Positions 47,293 to 57,904 of a DNA stretch of 64,000 nt are shown piece after piece. The position numbers and the translations under genes were made by a program. The DNA comes from Cyrtodaria siliqua (lineage: Eukaryota > Mollusca > Bivalvia > Adapedonta > Hiatellidae): the NCBI GenBank assembly GCA_037043455.1, contig JAWPHD010008231.1, forward strand, positions 53,742 to 117,741, written 5' to 3'. The notes under the pieces are model-generated. The model was not told the DNA's origin, ran no database searches, and saw only the letters and a program-made list of their open reading frames with translations. How positions within the stretch are numbered: position 1 is the stretch's first letter; each line of letters starts with the position of its first letter.

Positions 47293-48958
47293 ATTTTCAC
47301 ATTGTGTAATGTAAAAAATGTTTTGACCTGTCACATAATAAAAGTAAATAATATGTATTTAGATGACGAGAATATGTGTTTACGTCATCAATAACGAATA
47401 TGTTTTGTTCTGTTCTATTGTAGTAAAATACTCAAGTTCTTTAGTACGTGCTGTAGTAAATTTTATAATATAGTTAATAGTTACTGTGGCATGTGATAAG
47501 GCCAAAAACAAAAATCCAGCCTTTTTACAGCTAACATTAATAAATACAGCTTTCTAACGTTTTTCGTAAAATAAAAGTTACCCGGAGCAGGAATCGAACC
47601 TCTTAAAGCTCGTAAGACCTAATAAAATACTACACCTCCGATTATAAGTGTGCTGATATTTAAGTTTAAACTTATTTATTGTTTTAAACCGATTGTAACG
47701 AAAGCTCTTTGAACTTATTTTAACCACACCCGAGTGTGTAAAACCAGTACTAAGCAAATGCAGGTAATGTGTCTTGTTCAGGGACTCACGGAATGTGCCA
47801 TGAGCTTTAAAAAAGATTACCATGTGTCCCTTTATGAATTGCCAAACAATATATACATTCAGTAAATGTACTGGGCAAACTAATGCGGAACATGGCTATC
47901 TTCTATTTTATGACTGAACTTGATTGATCGGAACTAACTCAAAATGGAAGTTTATTGATTGCATATATGAGGCGAACGAGGTATCGCATCATCTTAAGGC
48001 AATGTTGTAACGACATTGATAATAACATTGTTATTTCATCTGCGGCAGAAAAACACAATTTAACGGGGAATCGATCGCGTTTTTTTATTACAGTTTGAAC
48101 AATCAGAAGGCTGTAAAAGATAGACCATTTAGTTATCCCAACTTGATTTCCGTGAGGAAATTGCGAAATATAATAACTTTCCTTCAGAAAGTATTGTAAT
48201 TAATTCATTTGATTGATTTTATTTTGTTATCAGTGAATCTTAAATTAAATGAAAAATAGTCAACACGAAATGCAGATCTTGTAGTACTGGTTTCCTATGA
48301 TATCAAGGGTTCTATGGTATCACGGTAGTGTCCAATCTATAGAACAGTATGCATTGCTGCTAAAATATAATAATTATTTTATAGATTTGATGACTTTAGG
48401 TACATATAATACAATAATTGAAAAAAATAAGTATATTTATCATAAATTAAAGGTTATTTCAAAATAATGCAAAAATGTTGAAAATTTCCTTTTGAACTTT
48501 AAAATTCATCACCCGTTTTCTCCATAAATGCAGTTTCCATTACCTTGAAGGTTATAAAATTCCATTAATATTTAGCATGCTGAGTCTGTTGTACATTATT
48601 GTTTCTAGAAATGATCATTCATTGAATCTTATACCAGTTACTAACAAGTACGGAATAAACAATATGTGCGTACCTTGATATCATAGAATTTAAAAAATAA
48701 TAAGCTCAATGAGGGTACCCTTCTTTTCAAATCTAATTCTGACATGTTTACGTAAAATTTATTACATTTGATATCATAACAATTTAGTAGAAGTGTCCCA
48801 GAAAGCATTTGAGTTTTCTTTTTCTTTAAATATTTTTTACAGTTTTTTTCTTCGTCAAACAATTTAAGTACCGTGATACCATACAACAGCATGCTACACA
48901 ATAAGTATATGGTAAGACCATATATCAATTTGGTACAGAATTAAAAAATGAAGATATA

Positions 48959-50662
48959 CGAGGGCCGTTCAAATATTACGTGGACATTATTTAAGAAATA
49001 ATAAATAAGTACCTGTGTTTTATCGGTGAATAAAATACAGTTAGGAGTTCGGATGCGTAGTAATTAAATCACGAGTGCGTTAGCACGAGTGATTTAATTT
49101 GTCGCATCCGAACGACTAACTGTATTTTATTCACCGATAAAATACAGGTCCGTATTTATTATTTCGATTCTAACACAACAATTACCCCATTATTTACGGT
49201 ATTGTTGGGGCACTATATATTATCTCGGAGGTCAAGGTTATCAGGCTGCTATGTTTACAGGCTGTTCCATTGGGCGCCCCCGTATGCAAAGTTCTGCGTT
49301 TCAATGCACTAGTTTTCACGTGACAAACAATTAAGTCATTGCTTACGTCATATAGCTTACGCTGTATGACGTCAAACGTTCTCACCTTGTTCAAGATGCT
49401 TATTAATGTTATATGTACATGTGCATATGATGGGTTTATTTCGGGGGTGTGCACAGTTTGGGAGAATGGCAATTTTGTTGTAATTAACATTTCATTAAAA
49501 TTACTGTTCGGTTTGCCTTCGTGACGTATATTTACCAAGTGACGTCATGTAACGTGGCGCTTACAACGGATGAAATATACGCGGGGAATTAATGGAACAG
49601 CTGTATTTTATCGTAGAATAACATACAGCTGTCTCCCTTCTTTGTGTATATGAAAGATTGCAGAGGTCGTGTTAGAATAATAGTTAATACACTTTTATAA
49701 ATCAAGTAGATTAAATTATATGGCAATAAAGGTCTACATTTCCACTTTCATATCAGTAAATATTATAAAATTATTTAAAACAGATTTCAAGAAATACGAG
49801 GTTTTACAACCCCACTGTAGCCGCCACGGAGCACGTCATTTGTGTTCTATGACGTCGCCTTGAAAACCAACAATAACCTTACGTTATAAATGATGAAAGA
49901 TGTTATAAATAGTCAACTTAATTATTCATGGTTTGCATTAAATAATTATTTTTCAGCATTGTTGAATAATCATGTTTTATAAATATATCACAACTTCTGA
50001 AAGAGATCATATAAATTCGATCGAGTTTGGCATACATATTCAAAGTATTTAGAAAACAAATAGCATAGTCATTCCAAAAGACATATTTAATATATATCGG
50101 TATTCTAAATTTATAAACACACACATCTTGAAGAAAATATGTAAGATTTTAAAATGTTAAGGTTTTATATTTCATTTTGTATTAAGTTTTTTGTTTTATT
50201 AAAAGTTAATATTATTTAATATTTGATTAACATTTTAACGTGTGATTTTTGTTTGACGTCATGGATTTCATCGTAAAAGCACGAAAGAGTACCTCGCCTC
50301 TACTTATGTATATGTATCATAGTTCTCATTGTTCAATATTTATAAAATTTCAAAATTGTAATATTGGAATACCAGTGACAATGCTACTTTAGTTTTGTGT
50401 ATTTTCTCGACGAATTACCTTTCATTTAGCCATTCCCGAACTGCAGTTATAATATAATGACGTCCCATTTCGTCTGCTCTGTAGATGGGTTTCTCGTCCT
50501 ATTAGATCAGTCATTGCAGCGTAACAAGACATGATATCGAATTTCTGTTCAAAACTATCAATTTCTTTTGAGTTGATTTACGAAGTATATGAATCTTGAA
50601 GGTTTACGTCAAAAAATGAGTGTGTTATCGAAAAAGTCCACTTATTTTTTGAACAGCCCCCG
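48959..50662. mobile_element. 1.7-kb mariner-like non-autonomous element with TA target duplication
   Basis: Present in segmental copy 2, absent at the matching place in copy 1 (aagatatatattgtttagcc at 41,341). Ends: cgagggccgttcaaatatta on the left and the reverse of it, ttttttgaacagcccccg, on the right, about 30 imperfect bases in all (acgtggac is matched by gtccactt). It is flanked by TA on both sides. TA duplication and gttcaa-type inverted ends fit the Tc1/mariner group. No transposase was found; the small frames inside (including 114 codons minus at 49,194) are not recognised. Confidence 0.82.
48997..49163. repeat. long hairpin inside the mariner-like element
   Basis: Two arms of about 80 bases around gcgttagc, for example gttttatcggtgaataaaat on the left against attttattcaccgataaaat on the right, and agttcggatgcg against cgcatccgaac. 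Nearly perfect. It would fold as one long hairpin in RNA or extruded DNA. Confidence 0.85.
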
Positions 50663-51835
50663 TACATATTTTAGCCAATACGATAGTGGTACTTTGGCAT
50701 CCACGTTTCTGAAGTTTTAGGAACGTCATAAAAGCCTCAACAGCTAACACCTTTATTTTATTTTGTGGGTTACAAAGTAAGTCCAATAGGCCTACTTGTA
50801 TTTTTGAAACTTTTGAAACAATATATTAAAATTAAAAACTCAGTGCTTATATCTTAGATAAATATAATCCAGAAATATTTATGAAATATGAGATAAATCT
50901 CTAGATAATTAAATTTGTAGCAATGTTAATGTTTTCCATCTTGGAGATGCACGCACGCACGCACATACATAATTTAATTTGAGCTTAATGGATGAGCTAT
51001 ATCCGTATGGGCAATAAACAATTCGCAATTTAATTAAATACTGCCGAGGAGATGATTTATACAGATTAAGTGAAAATTGGATTTACAGTTGAGTTTTATA
51101 AATTCTTCTGGAGAGATATTGGTCACTTTTAGTTAGATCAATAAATTATGCTTACTTAAGGGATGAACTCTCTATTACATAAAGACAAGGTGTAATAACT
51201 TGCATACCTTATAAATAATATAGGTTATTGAATTTGTATGGCTAAATATTACTTGGAACGAGTTGTTTTGGCAAAGCTTGCGAGTCGTCCTGCGCCAAAA
51301 CAACGAGTTCCAAGTAATATTTAGCCATACAAATTCAATAACCTTTTTATTGTATACTTTCATATTGTTTTCGATCAATGTTAATTGTATGACTATTACT
51401 TTTCATTGTATTTGTGTTATTTTTATAGCTTTTGATGGAATTCCTATCTTGCCATTCAGTTTCATTTTGTGTGGAAGATTATTTTGCGCGAAAACGACGT
51501 CGACGTCGAATGACGTCATTAAAAACAACAAGCCATTTTCTAAAGTTTGTTTACCATTCGATAACGTTAAAAACAGTGGGTGAGTGACCATTTCAGTTAT
51601 TTTATCAATTTTTGCCATAAAAGGTTGAAAAAAAAACGCGTATTTTTTTGTTGACACTATAGGAAGGATTCCGTTATTTTTATTTAAAAGTAGTTCCTTA
51701 TTTCTATTTCGCGGCTCTTAGCAAGCACGAGCAAAAGTTCCCGTGCAATATCAATGCGTGCAATATCGTAGATTATTATATAACCTATAAATAGACGCGT
51801 TTTCATTGGCTAAAAAGTAATTTTTTAGAAAAAAT

Positions 51836-51945
51836 ATCTAGCGATATTGACCTGTTTTTTTGATATTGACCTGTTTTTTTGATATTGACCTGTTTTATAT
51901 AATTGTTTTTTTTGATATTGACCTGTTTTATATAATTGTAAATTG
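51836..51945. repeat. short tandem repeat (~21 bp)
   Basis: Four to five units of gatattgacctgttttttt, the last with tatataattg added. It lies inside the fold-back element. Confidence 0.85.
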
Positions 51946-51964
51946 AGGGTTATATAATAAAACA

Positions 51965-52100
51965 GTTATGGACTTTTCAGCTGTTATACATGATGTTGAT
52001 AGGTACCAAAAAATCATTATTGACCTCGGCTATCGCCTCGGTCAATAATGATTTTTTTGGTGCATATCACATCATGTATAACAGCTGAAAAGTCCATAAT
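51965..52100. repeat. hairpin 2 of the fold-back element
   Basis: Left arm ttatggacttttcagctgtt, right arm aacagctgaaaagtccataa, with aatcattattgacctcgg against ccgaggcgat-flanked reverse copy in the centre. Arms of about 63 bases with few mismatches. Confidence 0.85.
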
Positions 52101-52616
52101 TGTATATTATTGCACGCTTAGCTCAATGCAAACTAAACGGGACAATATGAAAGTATACAATAATACAATATATATAAGATGAGATAAAATAAATAAAGAT
52201 AAGTTATATTTGAAAAAAACTGGAGACTAAACTTATTAAATGTATCATATAAACTAGCTTCATTATCCATAGTTTTCAGACTAAAAAATGTTCTGGGCTT
52301 TATTATTCATTTAGATCAAACTGGTTTCTTATCAGGTAGATTCATGGGGGTAAATATACGACTACTGTATGACATTTTATTTAACGCTGAAAAATATCGT
52401 ATTCCAGGACTTCTGCTCTTGATTGACTTTGCCACTGCATTTGACACATTATGCTTTATTCACTTGATTATTACTTCCTATTGTTTTGTTTACAAAATAA
52501 CTTGATGTATATTTTGTTTGTGTAAGATCTGTAGAGGGATGGCCCATCCCCACCCTTTAAAACATAAATGGATCACAATTATTATGGTGATTGAAATTTA
52601 AAAAAAAGAAGATGAA

Positions 52617-53060
52617 TTGATTGTTTTGTTCAAAAATATAAAAAGTGATATTGAAAATAGTAGTATGTTATGTATGTATAGACATTTTAATACCTCGTTT
52701 TCATATGTGGTTTATTTGGATATATTGCCATGGCAATTAAGAACTGCCATGTTGAGGTTAAGAATATTCTCTCATAGACTTAGAATTGAAACTGGCAAAT
52801 ATGCTCATAATAGAACTGATAGAAATCAATGATTTTACATTGTGCAATAGTACCGACTTAGAAGATGAATATCATTTTATATTAATGTGTCCATTGTAGG
52901 AACACATGCGTAAACTATATGTTGAAACATATTACAGACATCCAAGTGTTTTTAAATGTATTCAATCGATGTAAACTGCTGGTAAGCTAGAGATGTTTAG
53001 GTTATCTAAAAAATAGCATTATGTAACAATTTAATAGGTATAATTAAATCCTTATACAAT
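52617..53060 (+). pseudogene. 3' end of a second LINE, copy 2
   Basis: The frame at 52,617-52,832 reads YLDILPWQLRTAMLRLRIFS and RLRIETGKYAHN. After a one-base frameshift it continues FTLCNSTDLEDEYHFILMCP and YVETYYRHPSVFKCI. This is the C-terminal cysteine-rich end of a non-LTR element protein. Its relative is at 46,795. Confidence 0.7.
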
Positions 53061-53104
53061 GTTTAATACGAGCGTCAGAGTGAGTGAGTGTGTAATTACG
53101 AGAT

Positions 53105-53180
53105 TGTGAGTGTGTGTGTGTGTGTGTGATGGTGTGCGTGTTTGCGTGCGTGCGTGCGTGCGTGCATGCGTGCGTGCGTG
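53105..53180. repeat. (TG)n and (TGCG)n microsatellite
   Basis: TG run followed by TGCG units; creates a meaningless cysteine/valine-rich 63-codon frame. Confidence 0.9.
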
Positions 53181-53425
53181 TTGTTTGTATGATTTGTGTT
53201 TGCATTTTCACATTGTGTAATATAAAAAATGTTTTGACCTGTCACATATTAAAAGTATATAATATGTATTTAGATGACGAGAATATGTGTTTACGTCATC
53301 AATAACGAATATGTTATGTTCTGTTCTATAGTAGTAAAATACCCAAGTTCTTTAGTACGTGCTATAGTAAATTTTATAAACTAGTTAATATTTACTGTGG
53401 TATGTGATAAGGCCAAAAAGAAAAA

Positions 53426-54019
53426 TAGATGTGTTTCCGGTTACCCGACCGACCCTTTTTCAAGGGGTCGACCCTAAAACGTTTTATGCCAAACTGAGTA
53501 AAAATAATTTCAATTTGTTCTGAACGATGATTTATCACATAGCTTTCATCATGGAAGTGAAACATAACACCATTTTATATTTTCTTTAATCCATTGGGCA
53601 CTGGTGGTATAACTATGCAAATTATTACCGAGTTACACAGCAAAAGTGTAAAATATTTAGGTAAGCCAGATGATTTGCTTGGACTGTCATATGATCTGTA
53701 TGAATATGTTGTGGAAGCTTCATAAAAAAAATGTAATTTATTCCGACACAGATTAATGCAGCTTCACATTTAGTGGACAGTTTTCTTTTTATGATTATCC
53801 AGAGTAAACTATGTTAAATGACAAGGTAAATAACTGCGTAACTGCTTGTCATCAAAGCCTACCATAAACATATGAGACAAGTTATGTACCAAGATTCAAT
53901 ACTTAAAAAATACAAAATATTGGTTCAGCAGTTTTATTCCAAATGGTTGGCGAATAATCCAACAGCATACACATATGGAGTTGATGGTGCGTTTTTCATT
54001 GGCCTATGACTAAACAAAA
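53426..54019. other. stretch between the duplication and the Penelope-like element
   Basis: A 53-codon plus frame (53,565-53,725) includes NPLGTGGITMQIITEL and KYLGKPDDLLGL. The GTGG...GKP arrangement is reminiscent of HAD phosphatases of the phosphoglycolate phosphatase type, but it is short and isolated. No reverse transcriptase of the Penelope-like element could be followed here. Confidence 0.25.
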
Positions 54020-54119
54020 TTATATTGCGTCATGCAAACCCCATTCATTTGCATGCAAGGAGTTATGTCTTCTTTTACCCCAGACTGAGGATCACAAATA
54101 TATATATCCGGGTAAAGCG

Positions 54120-54469
54120 TATATGCTCCGATGCATTAATTGAATGTTGTATAACGGCTCATCAACACAGTATATGTTATTTAGAGCCGCCCCAGAGAGA
54201 GCGGAAGGATACATAGGAATCCGGGAACCTGCCCTACTCTAATTATCGAATAGATTCCTATGGTTCTTTAACGTGCTCGGAGGATAGACCGATACACGGG
54301 ACCGCCCGGTTTACGTCCCCATCCGACGGACGAGGCTAAGGGAAAGTGTCTTGCCCAAGAACACACCGACGGAACTCAGTGGCACCACGGAGGATTGAAC
54401 CCGGGGCCTCCGGTTACAAATCCGCCGCGCTACCGACTGCGCCACGCTAGCCCTCTATATGCTCTGATG
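54120..54469. repeat. 14-bp target duplication around the SINE
   Basis: The bases tatatgctccgatg (54,120-54,133) and tatatgctctgatg (54,456-54,469) flank the SINE with one mismatch. Removing one copy and the SINE rejoins RICSD-EVRYQ in one frame. Confidence 0.9.
54134..54457 (-). mobile_element. tRNA-derived SINE (family S1), minus copy
   Basis: Full-length minus-strand copy. The head reads tggcgcagtcggtagcgcgg (A box), cccgggttcaatcc (B box), the core tcttgggcaagacactttcc, and the end ggctctaaataac, cgttatacaac and attcaattaat. Nearly identical to 12,085-12,398. Confidence 0.93.
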
Positions 54470-54624
54470 AAGTACGGTACCAAACACACAGGAGTGAAAT
54501 CAGAGCGCAGCTACAAACACGGGGATATGATGGAAACTTCGTGGAGGGAGAGCTAAAGAAGGTCGATAACAAACAGCGGGAAGATCTTCTTCAATAAAAC
54601 AGCGATAAGCAAGCATCTAAGCGG

Positions 54625-55161
54625 GTGCCACTAGTATTGACTTTCTCCCGAGGTCTACCTAACGTGGGTGGAATTCTGAGAAAACTCATGAAAACACTAT
54701 ATACATCGGACAGAATGAGAGCAATTTTCCATCAGCCACCGATAATTGCTTTTAAGAGGGACTGTAATATTCAAGACATACTTGTCCATAAAAAACACAA
54801 TAAGCTGTTTTTCAGTAAAAACAACACAAGCGCACCATGTCGAGCGAAACGCTGCGCCCAGTGCCCGCACATGATGGAAGCAGATAAGTTCCAGGGCAAC
54901 GACGGAAAGGTATACAACGTCCGTAACTATATAGACTGTAAGTCTACCAACGTTGTATATGCAGTATTTTGCAAGACCTGCAATAACTACATTTATGTTG
55001 GAGAGATGGGAGATACACTATATCAACGCCACCTACTAAACATATCCAGAATCAGGACTAAGCACGACGACCCGGTAGCTGCCCATTTTTATAGTGAAGG
55101 CCATAGCGTTGATGACTTTATGGTGATGGGCCTCGAAAAACTGCATGGGGAAGACATGTAG
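54625..55161 (+). pseudogene. Penelope-like element ORF, connector and GIY-YIG endonuclease part
   Basis: The 178-codon frame starts MPLVLTFSRGLPNVGGILRK, the segment behind the reverse transcriptase, followed by PPIIAFKRDCNIQDILVHKK. A cysteine cluster CRAKRCAQCPHMM follows (residues 72-84), as in the endonuclease-linked zinc module of these elements. Then VVYAVFCKTCNNYIYVGEMG, DTLYQRH and DDPVAAHF, the GIY-YIG endonuclease region, where the usual GET reads GEM. The ATG is internal: the frame is open from just after the TAA near 54,595 with RVPLVLT. It ends at a TAG (55,159), after which the same frame continues RKTIEGLWKNKLRTYG. The endonuclease nicks target DNA in the family; here it is dead. 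Confidence 0.85.
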
Positions 55162-55206
55162 CGAAAAACAATCGAGGGCTTATGGAAGAATAAGCTCAGA
55201 ACTTAT

Positions 55207-57374
55207 GGTTGCAGAAAACTAAATACTTTCCCATAGACCTCCTGTTGCACCTGTCAGCTAATATCTCAAGAATTATACACCAGATTTTCTTTAAATTACC
55301 TTATTTCATAGATATTTCCATCACAAAGCCTTTGAAAGTGTGAAAAAGACAACTTTTTCTGCTCAAACTCTCTGCACATGTCTGTGTTTACAAACACTAT
55401 TGAATCCGCACTGAATATTGACATGCAATTTCAATGGATGTTAAATTTTCAAAAACATTAAAAAATATTTTTTTATTTAATTTAATGATCCTAGCTGATG
55501 GGGATTATTTTACCTATAGTTTATCCTTCCTGAAAATGCATATTGAATATTTCAAAGTTATATCTGCTGACCTCTGTGAACTCTGTGAACTTTCACTTCT
55601 GTACTGAATCGTACACAACAAAAGGCGGGGCTTCAGCCAGGCTATATTTAGCTGTACGCAACCTATAGAGAGACATTCAGACCTGACAGAAGGTATTTTT
55701 TCTGGTTAAATGTTTTGATACATTTAATCTGAGAACAATTAAACCATTCTTTTTTAGAAAAAAATCCTTTTCGACAAAATATGAGGGCTTAAAATAGCTT
55801 CGGCTAAGGCAAAATTCCTTCGGTTTTTACGCGTAAATCCAGAATCTTCAAAATGCCATATATCGACAACCGTTCCAATCTTTTGCTTCAAATAAAGTGA
55901 TTTTAAATTGATTTCATCAACAACATGTGATGTTTAACCAGTTGAAGCTATCTTGAAAATAATATCTACTCAAAAATGATATTTGTGATTTTCAGGGGTC
56001 AAAATAGCAGATTTTACCATAAAAATGCCACAGTTTTTGTATATATTCAAAATCTGCCTTCAAATGAATTAATTAACATTATTCAGCAGTTTCTATATGT
56101 GAAACCATCAAGAAAATGCAACTTTTCAGTTTAAAAATGACAAAAAATAATTCTGAGACTATCCTCCCCAACTCCATTTTTAGGGCCAGGCCATGTTTTA
56201 CAATATGCTCATTACACAAGATTGACTGTTACTGTACTATTTATTGTATTTGTTTTATTAGATATTGTTTGTAGCATATTTACAGGTCATTTTCATGCAA
56301 CCATGCAACCAATAAGCACTGATTTAAATACAGATCCATGAAAATTCATTAAAATGAAGGGGGTGGGGGTAAATAAAAACTTTTAAAAAGCATAGAAAAG
56401 GTCATATTTTTTTGGCCAACTAAATAATTTAATTTGTAAAATGTATTAAACGCATAAAATATTTGCATATCGACACTAACCGTATAGAAGCGATGAACAC
56501 AAAGTCAGAGTTTACCTCAAAATCTTTTCAAAACAGACATAAGCGGCTTTTCGACATCTTTTCGGAAATATGTAGATTGTCGTTTACTGACATTTTTGCC
56601 AAACAACGTATGCAAAGCCCACAGAAATGAATAAAACTTACTAGATATATCTTTAACTGTGTCAAACATGTGCATTACAGGCCAATTGTGTATACCAGGT
56701 GTCAGGTATGGCTAATTTTGTGTCCACAACCTTTAATAAAATAATTTAAAATACCTATTTTGCATCATAAAACTTGGAAATATTTAAAAATCATGAAAAG
56801 AGTTATAAGAAAAGTCAAAATACACCATAATTTAACATTTCTCACACTTTCAAATCATTGTGTTAGAAAAAAAGTATGTCTACTTTCACTTTTACCATAT
56901 GCAGAATCTAGCCTATAGGTTGCAGAAAACTAAATACTTTCCCATAGACCTCCTGTTGCACCTGTCAGCTAATATCTCAAGAATTATACACCAGATTTTC
57001 TTTAAATTACCTTATTTCATAGATATTTCCATCACAAAGCCTTTGAAAGTGTGAAAAAGACAACTTTTTCTGCTCAAACTCTCTGCACATGTCTGTGTTT
57101 ACAAACACTATTGAATCCGCACTGAATATTGACATGCAATTTCAATGGATGTTAAATTTTCAAAAACATTAAAAAAAATTGTTTTATTTAATTTAATGAT
57201 CCAAGCTGATGGGGATTATTTTACCTATAGTTTATCCTTCCTGAAAATGCATATTGAATATTTCAAAGTTATATCTGCTGACCTCTGTGAACTCTGTGAA
57301 CTTTCACTTCTGTACTGAATCGTACACAACAAAAGGCGGGGCTTCAGCCAGGCTATATTTAGCTGTACGCAACC
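55207..57374. mobile_element. 2.2-kb element with 457-bp direct repeats inserted in the Penelope-like ORF
   Basis: It interrupts the ORF between LRTY and KPYCINTKE. The 457-bp direct repeats (55,207-55,663 and 56,918-57,374) both begin ggttgcagaaaac and end gtacgcaacc, and are nearly identical, one having an a-to-g change and a small indel in the A run. The sequence between (1.25 kb) has no frame with a recognised domain and no primer-binding site that I can see. Each direct repeat also has its own inverted ends (ggttgc, gcaacc) and TATA or TAT at the outside, so two independent small elements flanking a third segment is an alternative. Confidence 0.7.
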
Positions 57375-57380
57375 TATAAT

Positions 57381-57410
57381 AAGCCGTACTGCATCAATAC
57401 GAAGGAATAG
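57381..57410 (+). pseudogene. C-terminus of the Penelope-like ORF
   Basis: Reads KPYCINTKE then TAG. It is the ORF's end, cut from the main body by the 2.2-kb insertion. The family's usual ending is close to PYGINTKE. Confidence 0.75.
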
Positions 57411-57485
57411 CGCGCCAAACGACGTCGCTTAATAACGTTACGTCAGTTCAGTTTTACTGTGTATATGCATTGTTTATAAATACGC

Positions 57486-57540
57486 CACTGAGGAAGGCCG
57501 CAAGGCCGAAAGCTACGGCATAAATATAATTGCTAGAGTT
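57486..57540 (+). ncRNA. hammerhead-ribozyme-like motif of the Penelope-like element
   Basis: ctgagga (57,488-57,494) fits the CUGANGA core. It is followed by ggcc-gcaa-ggcc, a short stem II with a 4-base loop, then gaaa. A possible stem III pairs agc (57,511) with gct (57,532), followed by the cleavage-type U-A. One extra A lies before stem II, so activity is doubtful. Penelope-like elements are known to carry minimal hammerheads in this position. Confidence 0.5.
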
Positions 57541-57545
57541 TTTAT

Positions 57546-57904
57546 TTATATATATACATATATATATAAACAACACAGTACACACTGCTGCTTGTAGATA
57601 ACAGCCCAGCTCCATTTTAGTATGTTGTTTATATTCAGATCTAATTCGAAAACGTGTATAAGTTGCCAGTTAGGCAAAATCATGTGTGTCTGCTTAAAAC
57701 ATGCAATATGCGGTCTAAAAAAAAGGGCATTTTGTATCCATAAACATCGCAGCAAAATAATAAAAAACGCAAGAATCATAAAGAGGTCAACAAAAGACTT
57801 TAGCCTATTGTCAACCATTCTATGTTTGTGGTGTCGCATACTGTGCTTTTTCGTTGTAATTGTCTTTTAGTCGACTGTGTTCTGTAAATGCACATTTCCT
57901 GTTT
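57546..57904. repeat. flank with a degenerate R1 copy
   Basis: 57,785-57,905 includes tagcctattgtcaacc and tatgtttgtggtgtcgcata, like 37,560-37,600. The 82- and 97-codon frames are on opposite strands of the same DNA and have no recognised domain. Confidence 0.4.

Larger units (their letters stand above)
38980..47515. repeat. tandem segmental duplication, copy 1
   Basis: The copy begins acagctaacattaataaata and ends with gataaggccaaaaa. Copy 2 starts right after it. The two copies match closely over 38,980-41,750 (against 47,518-51,080) and 46,550-47,510 (against 52,450-53,425). Copy 1 alone has the 0.86 kb insertion at 40,212 and the long L1-like element at 42,545. Confidence 0.88.
51219..52165. 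mobile_element. 947-bp fold-back DNA element with two hairpins
   Basis: Found by comparison with 42,955-42,970, where the L1 sequence is continuous. It starts with a hairpin (51,222-51,272 against 51,294-51,344, 51-base arms with 2 mismatches). Its right end caatatgaaagtatacaata (52,143-52,162) is the reverse complement of tattgtatactttcatattg at 51,350-51,369. A second hairpin lies near the right end (51,965-52,100). The two small frames inside are by-products. Confidence 0.75.
51082..52612 (+). pseudogene. third L1-like LINE copy, internally deleted and split by an insertion
   Basis: 51,082-51,218 and 52,166-52,450 together repeat 42,825-43,235 of the long copy (tttacagttgagttttataa, ctggagactaa, ctcttgattgactttgcc). 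The join tttgacaca to ttatgctttattc at about 52,447 jumps to the 3' region. A 947-bp element sits between 51,219 and 52,165. Confidence 0.8.
47518..53425. repeat. tandem segmental duplication, copy 2
   Basis: Direct neighbour of copy 1. It lacks the hAT-like insertion and most of the L1-like element but has two insertions of its own: 48,959-50,662 and 51,219-52,165. The two copies therefore serve as each other's empty-site controls. Confidence 0.88.
54020..57545 (+). mobile_element. Penelope-like retroelement, 3' part, with two nested insertions
   Basis: The element's ORF appears in pieces: a diverged stretch ending RVKRICSD (54,110-54,133), a SINE, then SDEVRYQTHRSEIRAQLQTR and GYDGNF (54,462-54,545), REDLLQ, one TAA (near 54,595), the long endonuclease-bearing frame, then a 2.2-kb insertion, and finally KPYCINTKE and the true stop TAG at 57,408. 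The order RICSD, RGY, RVPLVLT, GIY-YIG-type region and INTKE is that of Penelope-like element ORFs. The reverse-transcriptase half is missing upstream. After the stop lies a hammerhead-like motif, as known for this class. Confidence 0.85.

Noticed and set aside
55207..57374. LTR retrotransposon
   Set aside because: Direct repeats are present, but no target duplication, primer-binding site, polypurine tract or gag/pol text was found.
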